DNA of 61,740 bases from an uncultured Eubacteriales bacterium. GTDB lineage: Bacteria > Bacillota > Clostridia > Christensenellales > CAG-1252. Each line of letters begins with the position of its first letter. Position 1 is the first letter of the stretch. Position numbers and translations under genes: made by a program. The notes beneath the pieces are model-generated. The model saw only the letters and a program-made list of their open reading frames with translations. It made no database searches and was not told the DNA's origin. The stretch spans positions 1-61,740 of the forward strand of contig CADBTQ010000071.1 in assembly GCA_902797685.1 (NCBI GenBank), given 5' to 3'. Below, one piece after another: positions 32,572-41,316 of this stretch.

Positions 32572-35010
32572 TTATTTGCGTTTGCCCTTGACGACCTTGT
32601 ACAACAACAAAGTCACAACGGCGGCGACGACCGCCACCCCCGCCAATACGAGGGCGATGATCTGTCCGTTGGTCAACTTGCTTTGGGAGAGATAGACGGT
32701 CTTGACCCAACCTTCCTGCCCGTCCACGTACACCTTGGTCCACTCGGCGTGCGAGTCGAAGGGCTCGTGCAACTCCAATCTCGTGCCATCCACAAGCGAG
32801 GCAAGTAAGTCGCTATCGACGGACGCTGCCGAGTAAAAAGCAATGGTGTCCCCCAAACGCCCCGCTTTGGCTTTGACGTAGTAGCGGGTGACCAAGTTGG
32901 GGTCCTCGTACACGGTGTAGTCGGCGATACGCACGTAGGCGCTGCCATCCTCATAGTCCACTTCGTACCATGCCCATACGGGGTCTGTCTCCACCGCCAC
33001 GATCCGCTTGGCGTGCAATACCGCTTGCCCTTTGGGCAAAGAGGCAATGGAGCGGGCTTGATTGGAGGGGAACTCGTACAAACCCGTTTGATCCAATATG
33101 CCGTTGTATTTGACGGTCAAGTCCACCATCTTGTCCTCGACCAAGGCGGCTTTGTCGTAGGGGATATAAACGTAGGGATAGCGCTCCTCTTCCCCTTTGA
33201 CCGTACACTCGGCGTACCAAAAACGGTCTTCGCCCTCGCCTACCGTGGCGACCAACATCGCATAGGGATGGGTCACGCACACGATGGACTCGTAGTTGTC
33301 GGGACTGGTGTAGCCCCACACCTCGTTGACGTTGAGTTTGATCGCTCTGACCCCCACGTTGCTCTCTGCAACGGGCGGCTGATAGCTACTCTCCTCGGTG
33401 GGGACGTCCAAGTCTACTTTGAGCAAAGCGTGATCTTTGAGCGCGTACACCGTGCCGTCGGGAGCGATCTCGATCGCATGGTATCCCGCAAGCGGGGTCG
33501 CGGAAGGCTCCCCGAAACCGTCGGCGGTACGGGTATAGCGCAGCACTTGACTGTCGGTCAAGGCGTACACGTTGCCGTAGAGGTCGGTCGTCCAATCGAT
33601 CAAGCCGATCCCCGCCAAAGAGAGGTTGACCCCTTCCACAAGAAGCCCGTCTTTGTAACAAGTGAGAGCGGCGTCCTTGCCGAGAACGTAGACCACCCCC
33701 ACGTGTTTGCCTACCTTGACTTGATAGGCGCCTTTGACGGACACCCATTCGGTGGGTTCCTGCCCCAACGAGTACAAATTGCCCTCTACGACGGCGTATC
33801 CACCCGTAGCGTCGGCAGCCAAAGAGAGGGCATTGCCGACCGCCAAGTCGAGGGTGCGGCGGCGAGCGGTGCCCGTCTTGGATAGGTCGTAAATATCCAC
33901 CAACTGCCCGCGAGCGATGTATACCATGGAGCCGTAGGTCGCGACCTTGTCGGCGGTAACGTCTATCGTCGAATACGCCCCGCCCTCGGGATCGTAGATC
34001 GCCACGCGACCGTTGCCGCGGTCGTTGACGACCACCGATCGGTCTACCGACAGCGCGGTGGGCGAATGCAATCTACCATTAGACTCCCCCCAAGTACCCC
34101 ACATACCGATGAGGTTACCCTCGAGGTCGTAAGCTTTGACGGCGGATTGCCCGTTGTCCGCGACGTACAGACGGGTATCGGTGGCAGCAAGGGCTGAGGC
34201 GGCGTACAGGACGGCGTCCTCGTAGTCGTCTTCGCCCGCTTTTTGCAGCAAACGGTTATCCCCTTTCCATACCGCGCCCGAGCGGAGATAAAAGGAAGTG
34301 GGCGCATAGTCGTCGAAGGCGGCGACGGTGCCCACCGCACTCGGCGCGGTGTCCACGACGGGGTTGAGTACGAAGCGCGTACCCAAAGTGGTGTTGAAGA
34401 AGTAGCAGGTGTTGTCCAGCGCCTTCATCAAGTTGTAGGAGTGGGTGCTGGGGTCGAAATTGTGACGTTTGTGCTGTACGTCGTAAGGCACGGTCTCCCC
34501 CAATGCGTCCGCCAGATCGACCCACAACAAAGTGGCGCCGTACCCCATATACAACACGTCGGTGTCGCTATCCACCGCAAATGCGGTGAGGGGGGTGACT
34601 TGCAACGTCTCGCTAAGGGTGGTGACAAGGGCGGTCTTAGCCCAAGTCCCCTCGGTCAGATCGTACGCATAAAGAGCGTCCGCGCCCAAATCGACGAGGA
34701 GGGTGTCCCGCCCCAGCGCCAACCTGACGGCGGCGGGATCGGGCGAAAGCCCGTCGGGCAGTGCGACGCGCACGCACTCGTCGGACAAAACGACGATGGA
34801 AAGGGTCTCGTCCTTGACTTCCACCGCGGCAAGTCGCTCGCCGCAAGCGGATAGGGATAAGATCCGTCCCAATTCGACGTAGTCTTGGGTAACGTAAGTC
34901 GCTTGGGGCGCAGACTCTTCTTCGTCCGCATAGGCAAAACAAAGAGTGGTGGCGAAGCAAACCGTCACCACCAAGAGAGTCAATATCAGCACCCAAAGCG
35001 CTTTTTTCAT
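32572..35010 (-). CDS. Secreted beta-propeller membrane protein with SH3-like repeats
   Basis: An 812-residue type I membrane protein. A signal peptide (1-28) is followed by repeated propeller blades: NHL-like units such as TRLYVADNGQSAVKAYDLEGNLIGMWG and NDRGNGRVAIYDPEGG. After ~residue 560 come two SH3-type segments (RYYVKAKAGRLGDTIAFYSAAS and SHAEWTKVYVDGQEGWVKTVYL), then a helix (QIIALVLAGVAVVAAVVTLLLY) and KGKRK. It probably binds cell wall or a surface ligand; no catalytic motif is visible. It starts 2 nt after the DUF1858 gene, so both share a transcript. Confidence 0.8.
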   Translation of the reverse strand: MKKALWVLILTLLVVTVCFATTLCFAYADEEESAPQATYVTQDYVELGRILSLSACGERLAAVEVKDETLSIVVLSDECVRVALPDGLSPDPAAVRLALGRDTLLVDLGADALYAYDLTEGTWAKTALVTTLSETLQVTPLTAFAVDSDTDVLYMGYGATLLWVDLADALGETVPYDVQHKRHNFDPSTHSYNLMKALDNTCYFFNTTLGTRFVLNPVVDTAPSAVGTVAAFDDYAPTSFYLRSGAVWKGDNRLLQKAGEDDYEDAVLYAASALAATDTRLYVADNGQSAVKAYDLEGNLIGMWGTWGESNGRLHSPTALSVDRSVVVNDRGNGRVAIYDPEGGAYSTIDVTADKVATYGSMVYIARGQLVDIYDLSKTGTARRRTLDLAVGNALSLAADATGGYAVVEGNLYSLGQEPTEWVSVKGAYQVKVGKHVGVVYVLGKDAALTCYKDGLLVEGVNLSLAGIGLIDWTTDLYGNVYALTDSQVLRYTRTADGFGEPSATPLAGYHAIEIAPDGTVYALKDHALLKVDLDVPTEESSYQPPVAESNVGVRAIKLNVNEVWGYTSPDNYESIVCVTHPYAMLVATVGEGEDRFWYAECTVKGEEERYPYVYIPYDKAALVEDKMVDLTVKYNGILDQTGLYEFPSNQARSIASLPKGQAVLHAKRIVAVETDPVWAWYEVDYEDGSAYVRIADYTVYEDPNLVTRYYVKAKAGRLGDTIAFYSAASVDSDLLASLVDGTRLELHEPFDSHAEWTKVYVDGQEGWVKTVYLSQSKLTNGQIIALVLAGVAVVAAVVTLLLYKVVKGKRK

Positions 35011-35012
35011 AT

Positions 35013-35222
35013 TTATTTTGCCGCCGCCTCGTTGAGCTTGGCGATCAACTCGCCGGGCTCCAAGCCGTGCACCATCGCGGCGTCTTCCACCGACTCGTTG
35101 AGGGCGCAGGGACAGCTTAGGCAGTGCATGCCGATAGAGGACAACACTTCGGCGATCGCGTCGGCGTTGTAGTCCCCTTGCATGAGTTCGTACAACATGG
35201 TTTTACCTGTGATCGGTTTCAT
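35013..35222 (-). CDS. DUF1858-type redox-disulfide protein
   Basis: A 69-residue protein with the C34-x2-C37-x-C39 cluster (GMHCLSCPCA) of the DUF1858 / hybrid-cluster-associated disulfide family. The helical frame (YNADAIAEVLSSIG...LEPGELIAKLNEA) is typical. The cysteines may bind a cofactor or cycle as a disulfide; the partner is unknown. AGGAG precedes the ATG. It heads the operon with the propeller protein, and repeat-rich DNA lies upstream. Confidence 0.88.
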   Translation of the reverse strand: MKPITGKTMLYELMQGDYNADAIAEVLSSIGMHCLSCPCALNESVEDAAMVHGLEPGELIAKLNEAAAK

Positions 35223-35278
35223 AATATCTCCTTTTTATCGCTAAGGCGAACGATTTGTGGGGGTAATACGCGGTTATT

Positions 35279-35330
35279 GGGCACGCTAGATACACTCGAC
35301 TACGTTCGGTATGACTTCGCCGGCGTGCCG
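35279..35330. repeat. Short palindromic repeat B, copy 2
   Basis: GGGCACGCTAGATACACTCG ... TTCGGTATGACTTCG ... GGCGTGCC, the same sequence as in the pgk-tpiA gap. Its outer ends GGCACGC and GCGTGCC are inverted repeats. Confidence 0.8.
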
Positions 35331-35489
35331 ATGACAAGCGAGCCCACCAACGTCTATTGCCAAGCCGCAGCTTCAGAATCCCTTCGCCATCATAGATGGC
35401 CCTCTTCCCTTTAACAAGGGACGCTTTTCGGGGTCCCCGTAACAACGCTTTTTAGACCTACCGCGCTTGACGCCGTGATGCGGCAAATC

Positions 35490-35559
35490 AAGCGGGAGAG
35501 GGTGCGTGCTAAAGAACGAGTCGAGCGCCTAATGTACTACCGTACATGACGCGAGCGAT
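35490..35559. repeat. Dispersed hairpin element, copy 4 (truncated)
   Basis: AAGCGGGAGAGGGTGCGTGC ... GAGCGCCTAATGTACTACCG ... GACGCGAGCGA matches the first two thirds of the core at 23.6 kb, then stops. No matching arm is found on the right. Confidence 0.8.
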
Positions 35560-35655
35560 CTTTTTAATATCTATTGCCAAGCCGCACGGCTTCCTTGTCA
35601 ATCGGGGTTCCCCGCAAATCGCAGAGCCAAAGGCGAACGATTTGTGGGGGCGTTG

Positions 35656-36951
35656 TCACGGTGTCAAGCGGTCGGGACCACGGAACAAGAACTCCACTTC
35701 CTTGATCGTCAAGTGCAACAGGATCATGGTCATACGGTCGAGACCGATGCCGAAGCCGCCGTGAGGGGGACAACCGTACTTGAAGAACTCGAGGTAGAAC
35801 TTGACGTCCTCGCCCAAGCCCTTTTCATCCGCTTGCTTTTTGAGGATGTCGTAGCGGTGTTCACGCTGAGCGCCCGTAGTGATCTCGCAACCGCGCCAAA
35901 TGAGGTCGTAACCTTGGGGCACGCCCTCGGCGTTGCGCATGTGATAGAAAGCGCGTTTTTCGGCGCCGAAGTCGGTGACGAACAAAAACTCGTGACCGAA
36001 CTTGTCCAAAGAGAATTGCTTACAAAGGCGTTCGCCCTCGGTGCAAAGATCTCCCTTTTCGTAGAGGGCGGGATCGAGCCCGTAGTTGTCGATCAATTCG
36101 CGATACAGATCCGCCAATTTGATCCTCGGGAAGGGCAAGGTGGGTACGACCACTTCTTCCCCAAACAACTCCTTGATCTTGTCGCCGTATTGCTCTTTGA
36201 CAAAGGGCAAAGCGTAGGCGATCATCTCCTCTTCCATGTGCATGACGTCTTCGTAAGAGTCCACGTAACTGAACTCCAAGTCGAAGCCGGTGAACTCGGT
36301 GGCGTGCTTGTTGGTGTTGCTCTTTTCGGCACGGAACACGGGTCCCACCTCGAAGATGCGTTCAAACCCCGCCGCCATCGCCATTTGTTTGTAGAATTGG
36401 GGGGATTGGGCGAGGTACGCCTTGCGGTCGAAGTAGGTCAACTCAAACACGTCCGCGCCCGATTCGCTGGCGGCGCCGATGAGTTTGGGGGTGTGGATCT
36501 CCACGAAGTTGCGCTCGAGCAAAAACTCGCGGAACTTGGCGGCGATAAGCGTCTGCACCTTAAAGATGAGGGTGTTGCGCTCCGAACGCAGATCCAACCA
36601 GCGGTAGTCCAACCTGAGGTCGATGGCGCTGCGCTCTTCGATGGGCAGAGGATCGGCGATGGACTCCACCTTGATCGAGGTGGGCAACATCTCGATACCG
36701 CCCAATTTGACGAAGCTGTTTTCCACCACGGGACCTTCCACCGTCACGACCGATTGAATGGTCAGAGTGTCGATGATAGCGGCGAGCTCGGGATACTTTT
36801 CCTTCTCCACGGTCAGTTGCAGTTTGCCGGTGATGTCTTTGACGACCAAAAAGGCCATGGTGCGCTTGTTACGAATGTTTTCGATAAAGCCTTGCACTTT
36901 GTTGATTTCGCCGACTTTGAGTTCGGCAATACGTGATCTTTGCATAAGCAT
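35656..36951 (-). CDS. aspS: Aspartate--tRNA ligase, archaeal (AspS2) type
   Basis: A 431-residue class II synthetase of the compact archaeal/eukaryal type rather than the ~590-residue bacterial type: it lacks the bacterial GAD insertion. It has an N-terminal OB fold (VQGFIENIRNKRTMAFLVVKD), the substrate loop GAASESGADVFELTYF, motif 2 FRAEKSNT...EFTGFDLE and motif 3 GGFGIGLDRMTM. Such enzymes are often non-discriminating and also make Asp-tRNA-Asn for GatCAB, an inference here. ATG at 36951 is favoured by AGGAG; a second ATG lies at 36945. Confidence 0.93.
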   Translation of the reverse strand: MLMQRSRIAELKVGEINKVQGFIENIRNKRTMAFLVVKDITGKLQLTVEKEKYPELAAIIDTLTIQSVVTVEGPVVENSFVKLGGIEMLPTSIKVESIADPLPIEERSAIDLRLDYRWLDLRSERNTLIFKVQTLIAAKFREFLLERNFVEIHTPKLIGAASESGADVFELTYFDRKAYLAQSPQFYKQMAMAAGFERIFEVGPVFRAEKSNTNKHATEFTGFDLEFSYVDSYEDVMHMEEEMIAYALPFVKEQYGDKIKELFGEEVVVPTLPFPRIKLADLYRELIDNYGLDPALYEKGDLCTEGERLCKQFSLDKFGHEFLFVTDFGAEKRAFYHMRNAEGVPQGYDLIWRGCEITTGAQREHRYDILKKQADEKGLGEDVKFYLEFFKYGCPPHGGFGIGLDRMTMILLHLTIKEVEFLFRGPDRLTP

Positions 36952-37049
36952 ATTACTCCTTTTGAGTCTATTACGAATATATTATACACCCTTTCGGGGG
37001 CGTTTTGCAATACTTTGCGCCCCGCAAAATGGGGGCATTGCGCCAAGGG

Positions 37050-37832
37050 TCAAACCAAATCCTCGGGCTCGTGCGTTTGGGAGCGGCGTTTCCACTCCCT
37101 ATTCCAGTTGATCAGCCCGTACACGTTGATAAAGACGTACACCGCGGATTGGGCGATCAGGGGCAACGACTCCAAATAATCGCTGTTGCCCGCCTCGAGG
37201 GACTCGACGATGGTCACCACCCAAATGGTGATGAAGATGGCGTTGTTGACAAGCCACAACACCCATTGCAATTTGACCCTTTTGCTCGCCAAAACGAAGG
37301 CGCACACGCTGACGACCGCGGTACCCGCGCTCAAAAAAGGCAGGCGGCTGCCCACGTGGCGCAGCACGAAACCGTAGGTCAAAAACGCCGCCACGCCGAA
37401 GATGGCGATGGGGATAAGGGTGATGGGCTCCAACGCCTTCATTTCGTAAGTGGAGCGCTTGATGTCGTCGGCGCGAAGCCATTTGACGATGGTAACGACC
37501 GCCAGCACCATCAAAAACAAAGTGGTCGCGATCTCCCCGTAGAGGTGATTGTTGTAAGAAGCGTTGAGATAGCAAAGGCTGTAGCCAAAGGTAAAAACGA
37601 AATATAATTTGCTCGTTTTGACGTTAAAAAAACCGCCGGTGACGTTGAGCGCCGCCCCCAGTATGACGAACCAAGGAGACTTTGCCCAAATGCCCAAGCC
37701 GACGATCCCGCCCAAAATGGCAGACAACAAAAGGACGTCCCAAATACGCCAGCCATGCGACAAAGACGCGCCCTTCGGCGCGGTCTTTCGGCGATGATTA
37801 TTGCGTGCTGTCGATCTCTCTTGCGTATTCAT
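37050..37832 (-). CDS. pnuC: Nicotinamide riboside transporter, PnuC family
   Basis: A 260-residue membrane protein with about seven helices. Diagnostic PnuC features are the NVTGGFFNVKTSK segment, the repeated aromatic helix LQWVLWLVNNAIFITIW and the C-terminal VFINVYGLINWNREWKRR. PnuC proteins import nicotinamide riboside by facilitated diffusion, feeding NAD salvage; nadE is at 10 kb. The start is uncertain: ATG at 37832 lies 8 nt after a -10 box without any SD, while a TTG at 37853 would lie upstream of that promoter. I favour the ATG. Confidence 0.9.
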   Translation of the reverse strand: MNTQERSTARNNHRRKTAPKGASLSHGWRIWDVLLLSAILGGIVGLGIWAKSPWFVILGAALNVTGGFFNVKTSKLYFVFTFGYSLCYLNASYNNHLYGEIATTLFLMVLAVVTIVKWLRADDIKRSTYEMKALEPITLIPIAIFGVAAFLTYGFVLRHVGSRLPFLSAGTAVVSVCAFVLASKRVKLQWVLWLVNNAIFITIWVVTIVESLEAGNSDYLESLPLIAQSAVYVFINVYGLINWNREWKRRSQTHEPEDLV

Positions 37833-37840
37833 TCGGGACA

Positions 37841-37869
37841 AGTATACCACCAACTTTGCCTATAGGCAA
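37841..37869 (-). promoter_or_regulatory. pnuC promoter, almost leaderless
   Basis: On the minus strand TTGCCT (37869-37864), 17-nt spacer, TATACT (37846-37841), then 8 nt to ATG, so the predicted leader is 0-2 nt. Confidence 0.6.
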
Positions 37870-37894
37870 ACGAATAGAGGTATTTTTGTCCTAT

Positions 37895-38854
37895 CTACCC
37901 CACGACTTCGGTCAAAACCCTAAGCGCGTTAGACCACATCATCTTGTCCACCACCCGTGCGGGCAAGTAGCGGGACAGATATTCGGCAAGGTAGGGGGTG
38001 GTCTCGCACCCGGTCAGCGGGGGCAAGGGGCGTATGCCGTCGTAGTCGGTACCCAACGCCAGCACGTCTTCGCCCGCCACGTCGAGGATATGCTTGACGT
38101 GATTGAGGCTGTACTCGAGCAAGTCCCCCTCTCCCCGTCGCAAAAAGTCGGGGCAAAGGTTGAGCCCGGTGACGCCGCCGCGATCCGCCAACGCTTTGAG
38201 CATGGGGTCGGTCAGATTGCGGGCGACTTCGCACACCGAGCGGGCGTTGCTGTGACTGGCGACAAAGGGGGCGTCGCTATGGCGCACCACATCCCAAAAG
38301 CCGCCGTCCGACAGATGCGACACGTCCACCACCATCCCCAAGCGATTCATCTCCTTGACCGTCTCTATCCCCAACGGGGTCAATCCCCTCTCGTCGGTGT
38401 GGGTCAAGCTCGCCAATCGGTCGGCGTGGTAGGATCGGTAATCCAAATTGGGGTATCCCAATTCGTTGGCAAAGTTCCAAGTCAAAGTCATCATGCGTAC
38501 CCCGTGATCGTAGAGAGAACGCAATTTGTCCAAGTCTCCCTCCATAGTGCCGCCCTCTTCGATGGTGAGCAGCAAAGCGACCTTGCCCGCCTTGACCGTT
38601 TGCTCGATCTCCTCTACGGTCGTCACTTTGGCGACCAGATCCGAGTTTTGGCAAACGGACTCGTCCAAAGAATGGGCGTAGGACAGGAAGTTTGCGTACA
38701 AATTGCCCCGATCGTAGGGTTGAAAGACCGCCACGCACTGCAAGCCGTAGCCTGCGTCTTTGAGCTTTTGCCAACTGATCTGCCCCGCCCCGTTTCTCCA
38801 CTCTTTGGGATCAAGGGCGGTAATGGTATCGCAATGTAGATCGGCTATTTTCAT
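37895..38854 (-). CDS. Membrane dipeptidase (peptidase M19)
   Basis: A 319-residue zinc dipeptidase of the renal-dipeptidase family that cleaves dipeptides, often with a D-residue. Metal ligands are visible: DLHCDT (His, Asp), the bridging Glu in TIEEGGTMEGD, His in VVDVSHLSD, His in ASHSNAR and the terminal GTDYDG Asp. There is no signal peptide, so it is cytosolic despite the family name. ATG at 38854 follows GGAG. Neighbours are unrelated. Confidence 0.93.
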   Translation of the reverse strand: MKIADLHCDTITALDPKEWRNGAGQISWQKLKDAGYGLQCVAVFQPYDRGNLYANFLSYAHSLDESVCQNSDLVAKVTTVEEIEQTVKAGKVALLLTIEEGGTMEGDLDKLRSLYDHGVRMMTLTWNFANELGYPNLDYRSYHADRLASLTHTDERGLTPLGIETVKEMNRLGMVVDVSHLSDGGFWDVVRHSDAPFVASHSNARSVCEVARNLTDPMLKALADRGGVTGLNLCPDFLRRGEGDLLEYSLNHVKHILDVAGEDVLALGTDYDGIRPLPPLTGCETTPYLAEYLSRYLPARVVDKMMWSNALRVLTEVVG

Positions 38855-38896
38855 CTTACTCCACGTTATGATCAGCCCCTTCGGGCGGTGACAAAA

Positions 38897-38918
38897 ATCG
38901 ACCGCCTCGGCGGTCGAT
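38897..38918 (-). terminator. Terminator after the acidic beta-helix-like protein
   Basis: ATCGACCGCC pairs with GGCGGTCGAT and is followed on the minus strand by TTTTTGTC. Confidence 0.88.
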
Positions 38919-38925
38919 CGTAAGT

Positions 38926-41202
38926 TTATTCCTCGGTGCCCTCGGGGGTTTGTCCCTCGCCCTCGTCGGGTTGCGGATCGGTATTGTTTCCCTCGTCAGA
39001 TTGGGGATCCTCTGTATTGTTTCCCTCGTCGGGGGTGACTTCCTCTTCGGGAGAGGCGCCGCCCACTTGTACCGTCACGGAAGCGCCTTCCTCGTAATAG
39101 CCCTTAGTGAGGGGGCTGACCTTGACCGAGTCGCCTTCCAACCCCGCAAAGAGGTAGGTGGTCTCGGGGTCGGTCGCCTTGACGGACAAGGTAGCGACTT
39201 CCTCGGTGCCGAGGTAAAGGGTCAACGAATAGTAGTAGGCAAGTCCGCCCTCGTTGGCGATCGTCACGTTGATCCCGTCCGCTTGGCGGGTCGCCACGGC
39301 GGAGATGGAAGTCGAAGTCGTATAGACGTAAGACTTGAGCGCCTTTTCGCTATCGGTGAAGTTGCCGCCCGACTTGGTGGCGTAGACGGACACGTTGTAG
39401 GTGCCCACCGCCTTGATCAGATCGACGATATCCAATTCCACCGCCTCATCCTTGGCGTCCACTCGGCGCTCCGTGCCGTTGACCGAGACGACGAACATGC
39501 CCGCGTGTTCCACGGGAGCGATCTTGACCAACACGTGCTCCTTGCCCTCCGCGTCCACGCTCGCTTCGATGCCGAACACGGGGGTAGCCAGTTGCACGAA
39601 GTAGGACACGCCGACCGAGGTCGAAGCGCCCGCGACGTACACTTTGGCGTTGTCGGAGTAGGGTTTGACGGTCACGGTATAGTCGCCGGGATCCAATTCG
39701 GGCAAGGTGTATTGGGTGTTGTCCCCTTTGCCTTTGGCGACCGTAAACGCCTCGGCGATGCCCGACACTTCCACGTTGTAGCCGTCGGCATGATTGACGT
39801 GCGAAATGACCAACACTTGTTGATTGTTGTAATTGGCGACGAAGACTTGGGGCGCTTCGAGATATTGCACGAAGTAGCAGTTGGCGACTTGGGCGTATGC
39901 GCCCACCGTGCTTTCGGGATAGATATACAATTCGCCCGCGCCGGCGACTTCGCCCGCTTTACCGTGCACGACCACTTCCTTGCCGCCCTCGATCTTGACG
40001 ACTTCGCCCAACACGTTGGCGGTGGCGTTGCCGCTTAAGGAGACGACGCTGTCGATCTTGCCGTCTACGGTCAAATCTCCGTCTACCGCCACGGCACCCG
40101 CTTTGAATTTGCCTTTGATCTCGGCGGTAGCCAGCGTCGCCGTACCCGTCACGTTGAAGTCGCTGTATAAGGTGCGGTTGCCGCTAAGGGTCAGATCTCC
40201 TTCCACGATGACCTTGCCGCCGTTTTGCGGTTTGCTCCAAATGGTCTTTTTGTAGCCCACGAAGCCGTCGCCCGCCATCGTCAGATTGCCCTTGACTTCC
40301 AACGTGTGGTCGTTGAGATCGAGGTTGACCCCGCCCAAAGAGAGATCGCCGTCCCAAATGACGTCGTTTTTGAAGATATACTCGGTTTTTTTGCCCTTGG
40401 CGACCGCCTTGGCAAGTCCGTCCGCCGAATGGATAAACGCCACGTTGCGAGTGGTGACGAAGTGCCCCGTCGCCAGGCCTGCGCCCAAAAGCACGATCAA
40501 AGACAGCACCACGACCAATACCACGTGCTTTTTGAACCAAGCGCGGGTCTTAGCGGCGCGTAGTGCCTTCTTGCGCGCTTTTTCGGCGGCGGCTTCCGCC
40601 TCTTGTTCGGCTTTTTGCTCGTCGGTCAGTTTCGGTTGTTCGCCCTCGGCTTGGGGCTCCTCTCCCGTCATGCCGAGGGAAGCGTCAGCGGACTCGAGCG
40701 TATCTTCTTCCTTGGTCATACCGAGGGAAGCGTCAGCGGACTCGAGTGTATTTGGGCTCTCCTCCTCTTGCGCTTGTTCTTCCTCGAGTTGCTCTTCCTC
40801 TTGCTCGGGGGCGGGCTCTTGCTCGCCGTCCGACCAATATACGGGTTGCGCCTCCTGCTCGACCAGCTCAGCGGGAGTTTGCTCACCGTTCTGCGCGGGA
40901 GTAGGCTCGATCGTAGCCTCTTCCTCTTGCTCGACGCCGCGCTCCTCTTCGTCGGGGGCAATCTCCTCTACCCCGGAGCCGTCCGCTTGTTCGCTCTCTT
41001 GAGGGGCTTGCTCTACCGTCGTATCGGCGGCGAGTTGCTCGCGCTCTCCTTGCGCGCCGAAAAGGGGCTCGCCCTCGTAACGGGGAGTTCCGTTCTCTTG
41101 CTCTTGCCACAGTTCCTCTTGCTCGGCTACGTTCTCCTCGCGGACAAAACCTTGGGGATCGTAGTTTTGCGGTCTATTTTTATGCTTATGTTTTTTACTC
41201 AT
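38926..41202 (-). CDS. Acidic single-pass membrane protein with extracellular beta-helix and Ig-like region
   Basis: A 758-residue protein with N-in/C-out topology: a ~220-residue acidic E/Q/P-rich cytoplasmic part, a Lys/Arg-rich stretch (KARKKALRAAKTRAWFKKH), one helix at ~226-246, then the outside part. Residues ~255-420 alternate short strands with G and N (GDLSLGGVNLDLNDHTLEVKG, GDLTLSGNRTLYSD), which suggests a right-handed beta-helix. Later segments (VFVANYNNQQVLVISHVNHADGYNVEVSG) resemble repeated Ig/Fn3-like domains. The cytoplasmic part contains two tandem TLESADASLGMT blocks derived from a DNA repeat. Function unknown; the acidic linker style matches the protein at 6.45 kb, though the recurrent domain is absent. 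Confidence 0.8.
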   Translation of the reverse strand: MSKKHKHKNRPQNYDPQGFVREENVAEQEELWQEQENGTPRYEGEPLFGAQGEREQLAADTTVEQAPQESEQADGSGVEEIAPDEEERGVEQEEEATIEPTPAQNGEQTPAELVEQEAQPVYWSDGEQEPAPEQEEEQLEEEQAQEEESPNTLESADASLGMTKEEDTLESADASLGMTGEEPQAEGEQPKLTDEQKAEQEAEAAAEKARKKALRAAKTRAWFKKHVVLVVVLSLIVLLGAGLATGHFVTTRNVAFIHSADGLAKAVAKGKKTEYIFKNDVIWDGDLSLGGVNLDLNDHTLEVKGNLTMAGDGFVGYKKTIWSKPQNGGKVIVEGDLTLSGNRTLYSDFNVTGTATLATAEIKGKFKAGAVAVDGDLTVDGKIDSVVSLSGNATANVLGEVVKIEGGKEVVVHGKAGEVAGAGELYIYPESTVGAYAQVANCYFVQYLEAPQVFVANYNNQQVLVISHVNHADGYNVEVSGIAEAFTVAKGKGDNTQYTLPELDPGDYTVTVKPYSDNAKVYVAGASTSVGVSYFVQLATPVFGIEASVDAEGKEHVLVKIAPVEHAGMFVVSVNGTERRVDAKDEAVELDIVDLIKAVGTYNVSVYATKSGGNFTDSEKALKSYVYTTSTSISAVATRQADGINVTIANEGGLAYYYSLTLYLGTEEVATLSVKATDPETTYLFAGLEGDSVKVSPLTKGYYEEGASVTVQVGGASPEEEVTPDEGNNTEDPQSDEGNNTDPQPDEGEGQTPEGTEE
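40662..40760 (-). repeat. Two tandem in-frame copies of repeat B
   Basis: Minus-strand copies, each GATACGCTCGAGTCCGCTGA... ending CTCGG(C/T)ATGAC, encode DTLESADASLGMT and NTLESADASLGMT. Related copies lie at 8309-8346 and 8989-9027 in the protein at 6.45 kb. The outer halves match the intergenic repeat at 23.5 and 35.3 kb. Confidence 0.75.
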
Positions 41203-41299
41203 AACGCCTCCACCCCATAAGGGGTCATGTTCATCCTATTTATTATACAAACTATTTTCGTCCCGTGTCAAGAGGGCTACCCTTTTTCGACGATCAAAA

Positions 41300-41316
41300 A
41301 AGGGGCAAAGCCCCTT
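41300..41316 (-). terminator. Terminator after dusB
   Basis: AAGGGGC/GCCCCTT stem overlapping the dusB stop, followed on the minus strand by TTTTTTGATC. Confidence 0.85.

Larger units (their letters stand above)
35243..35650. repeat. Repeat-rich gap bounded by 21-bp direct repeats
   Basis: No gene is visible between the DUF1858 gene and aspS. Identical 21-bp direct repeats (beginning AAGGCGAACGATTTG) lie at 35243-35263 and 35630-35650. A 17-bp direct repeat (starting TCTATTGCCAAG) lies at 35353-35369 and 35570-35586. Between them sit one copy of the short palindromic repeat and a truncated copy of the hairpin element. The arrangement suggests successive insertions and rearrangements. Confidence 0.85.
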
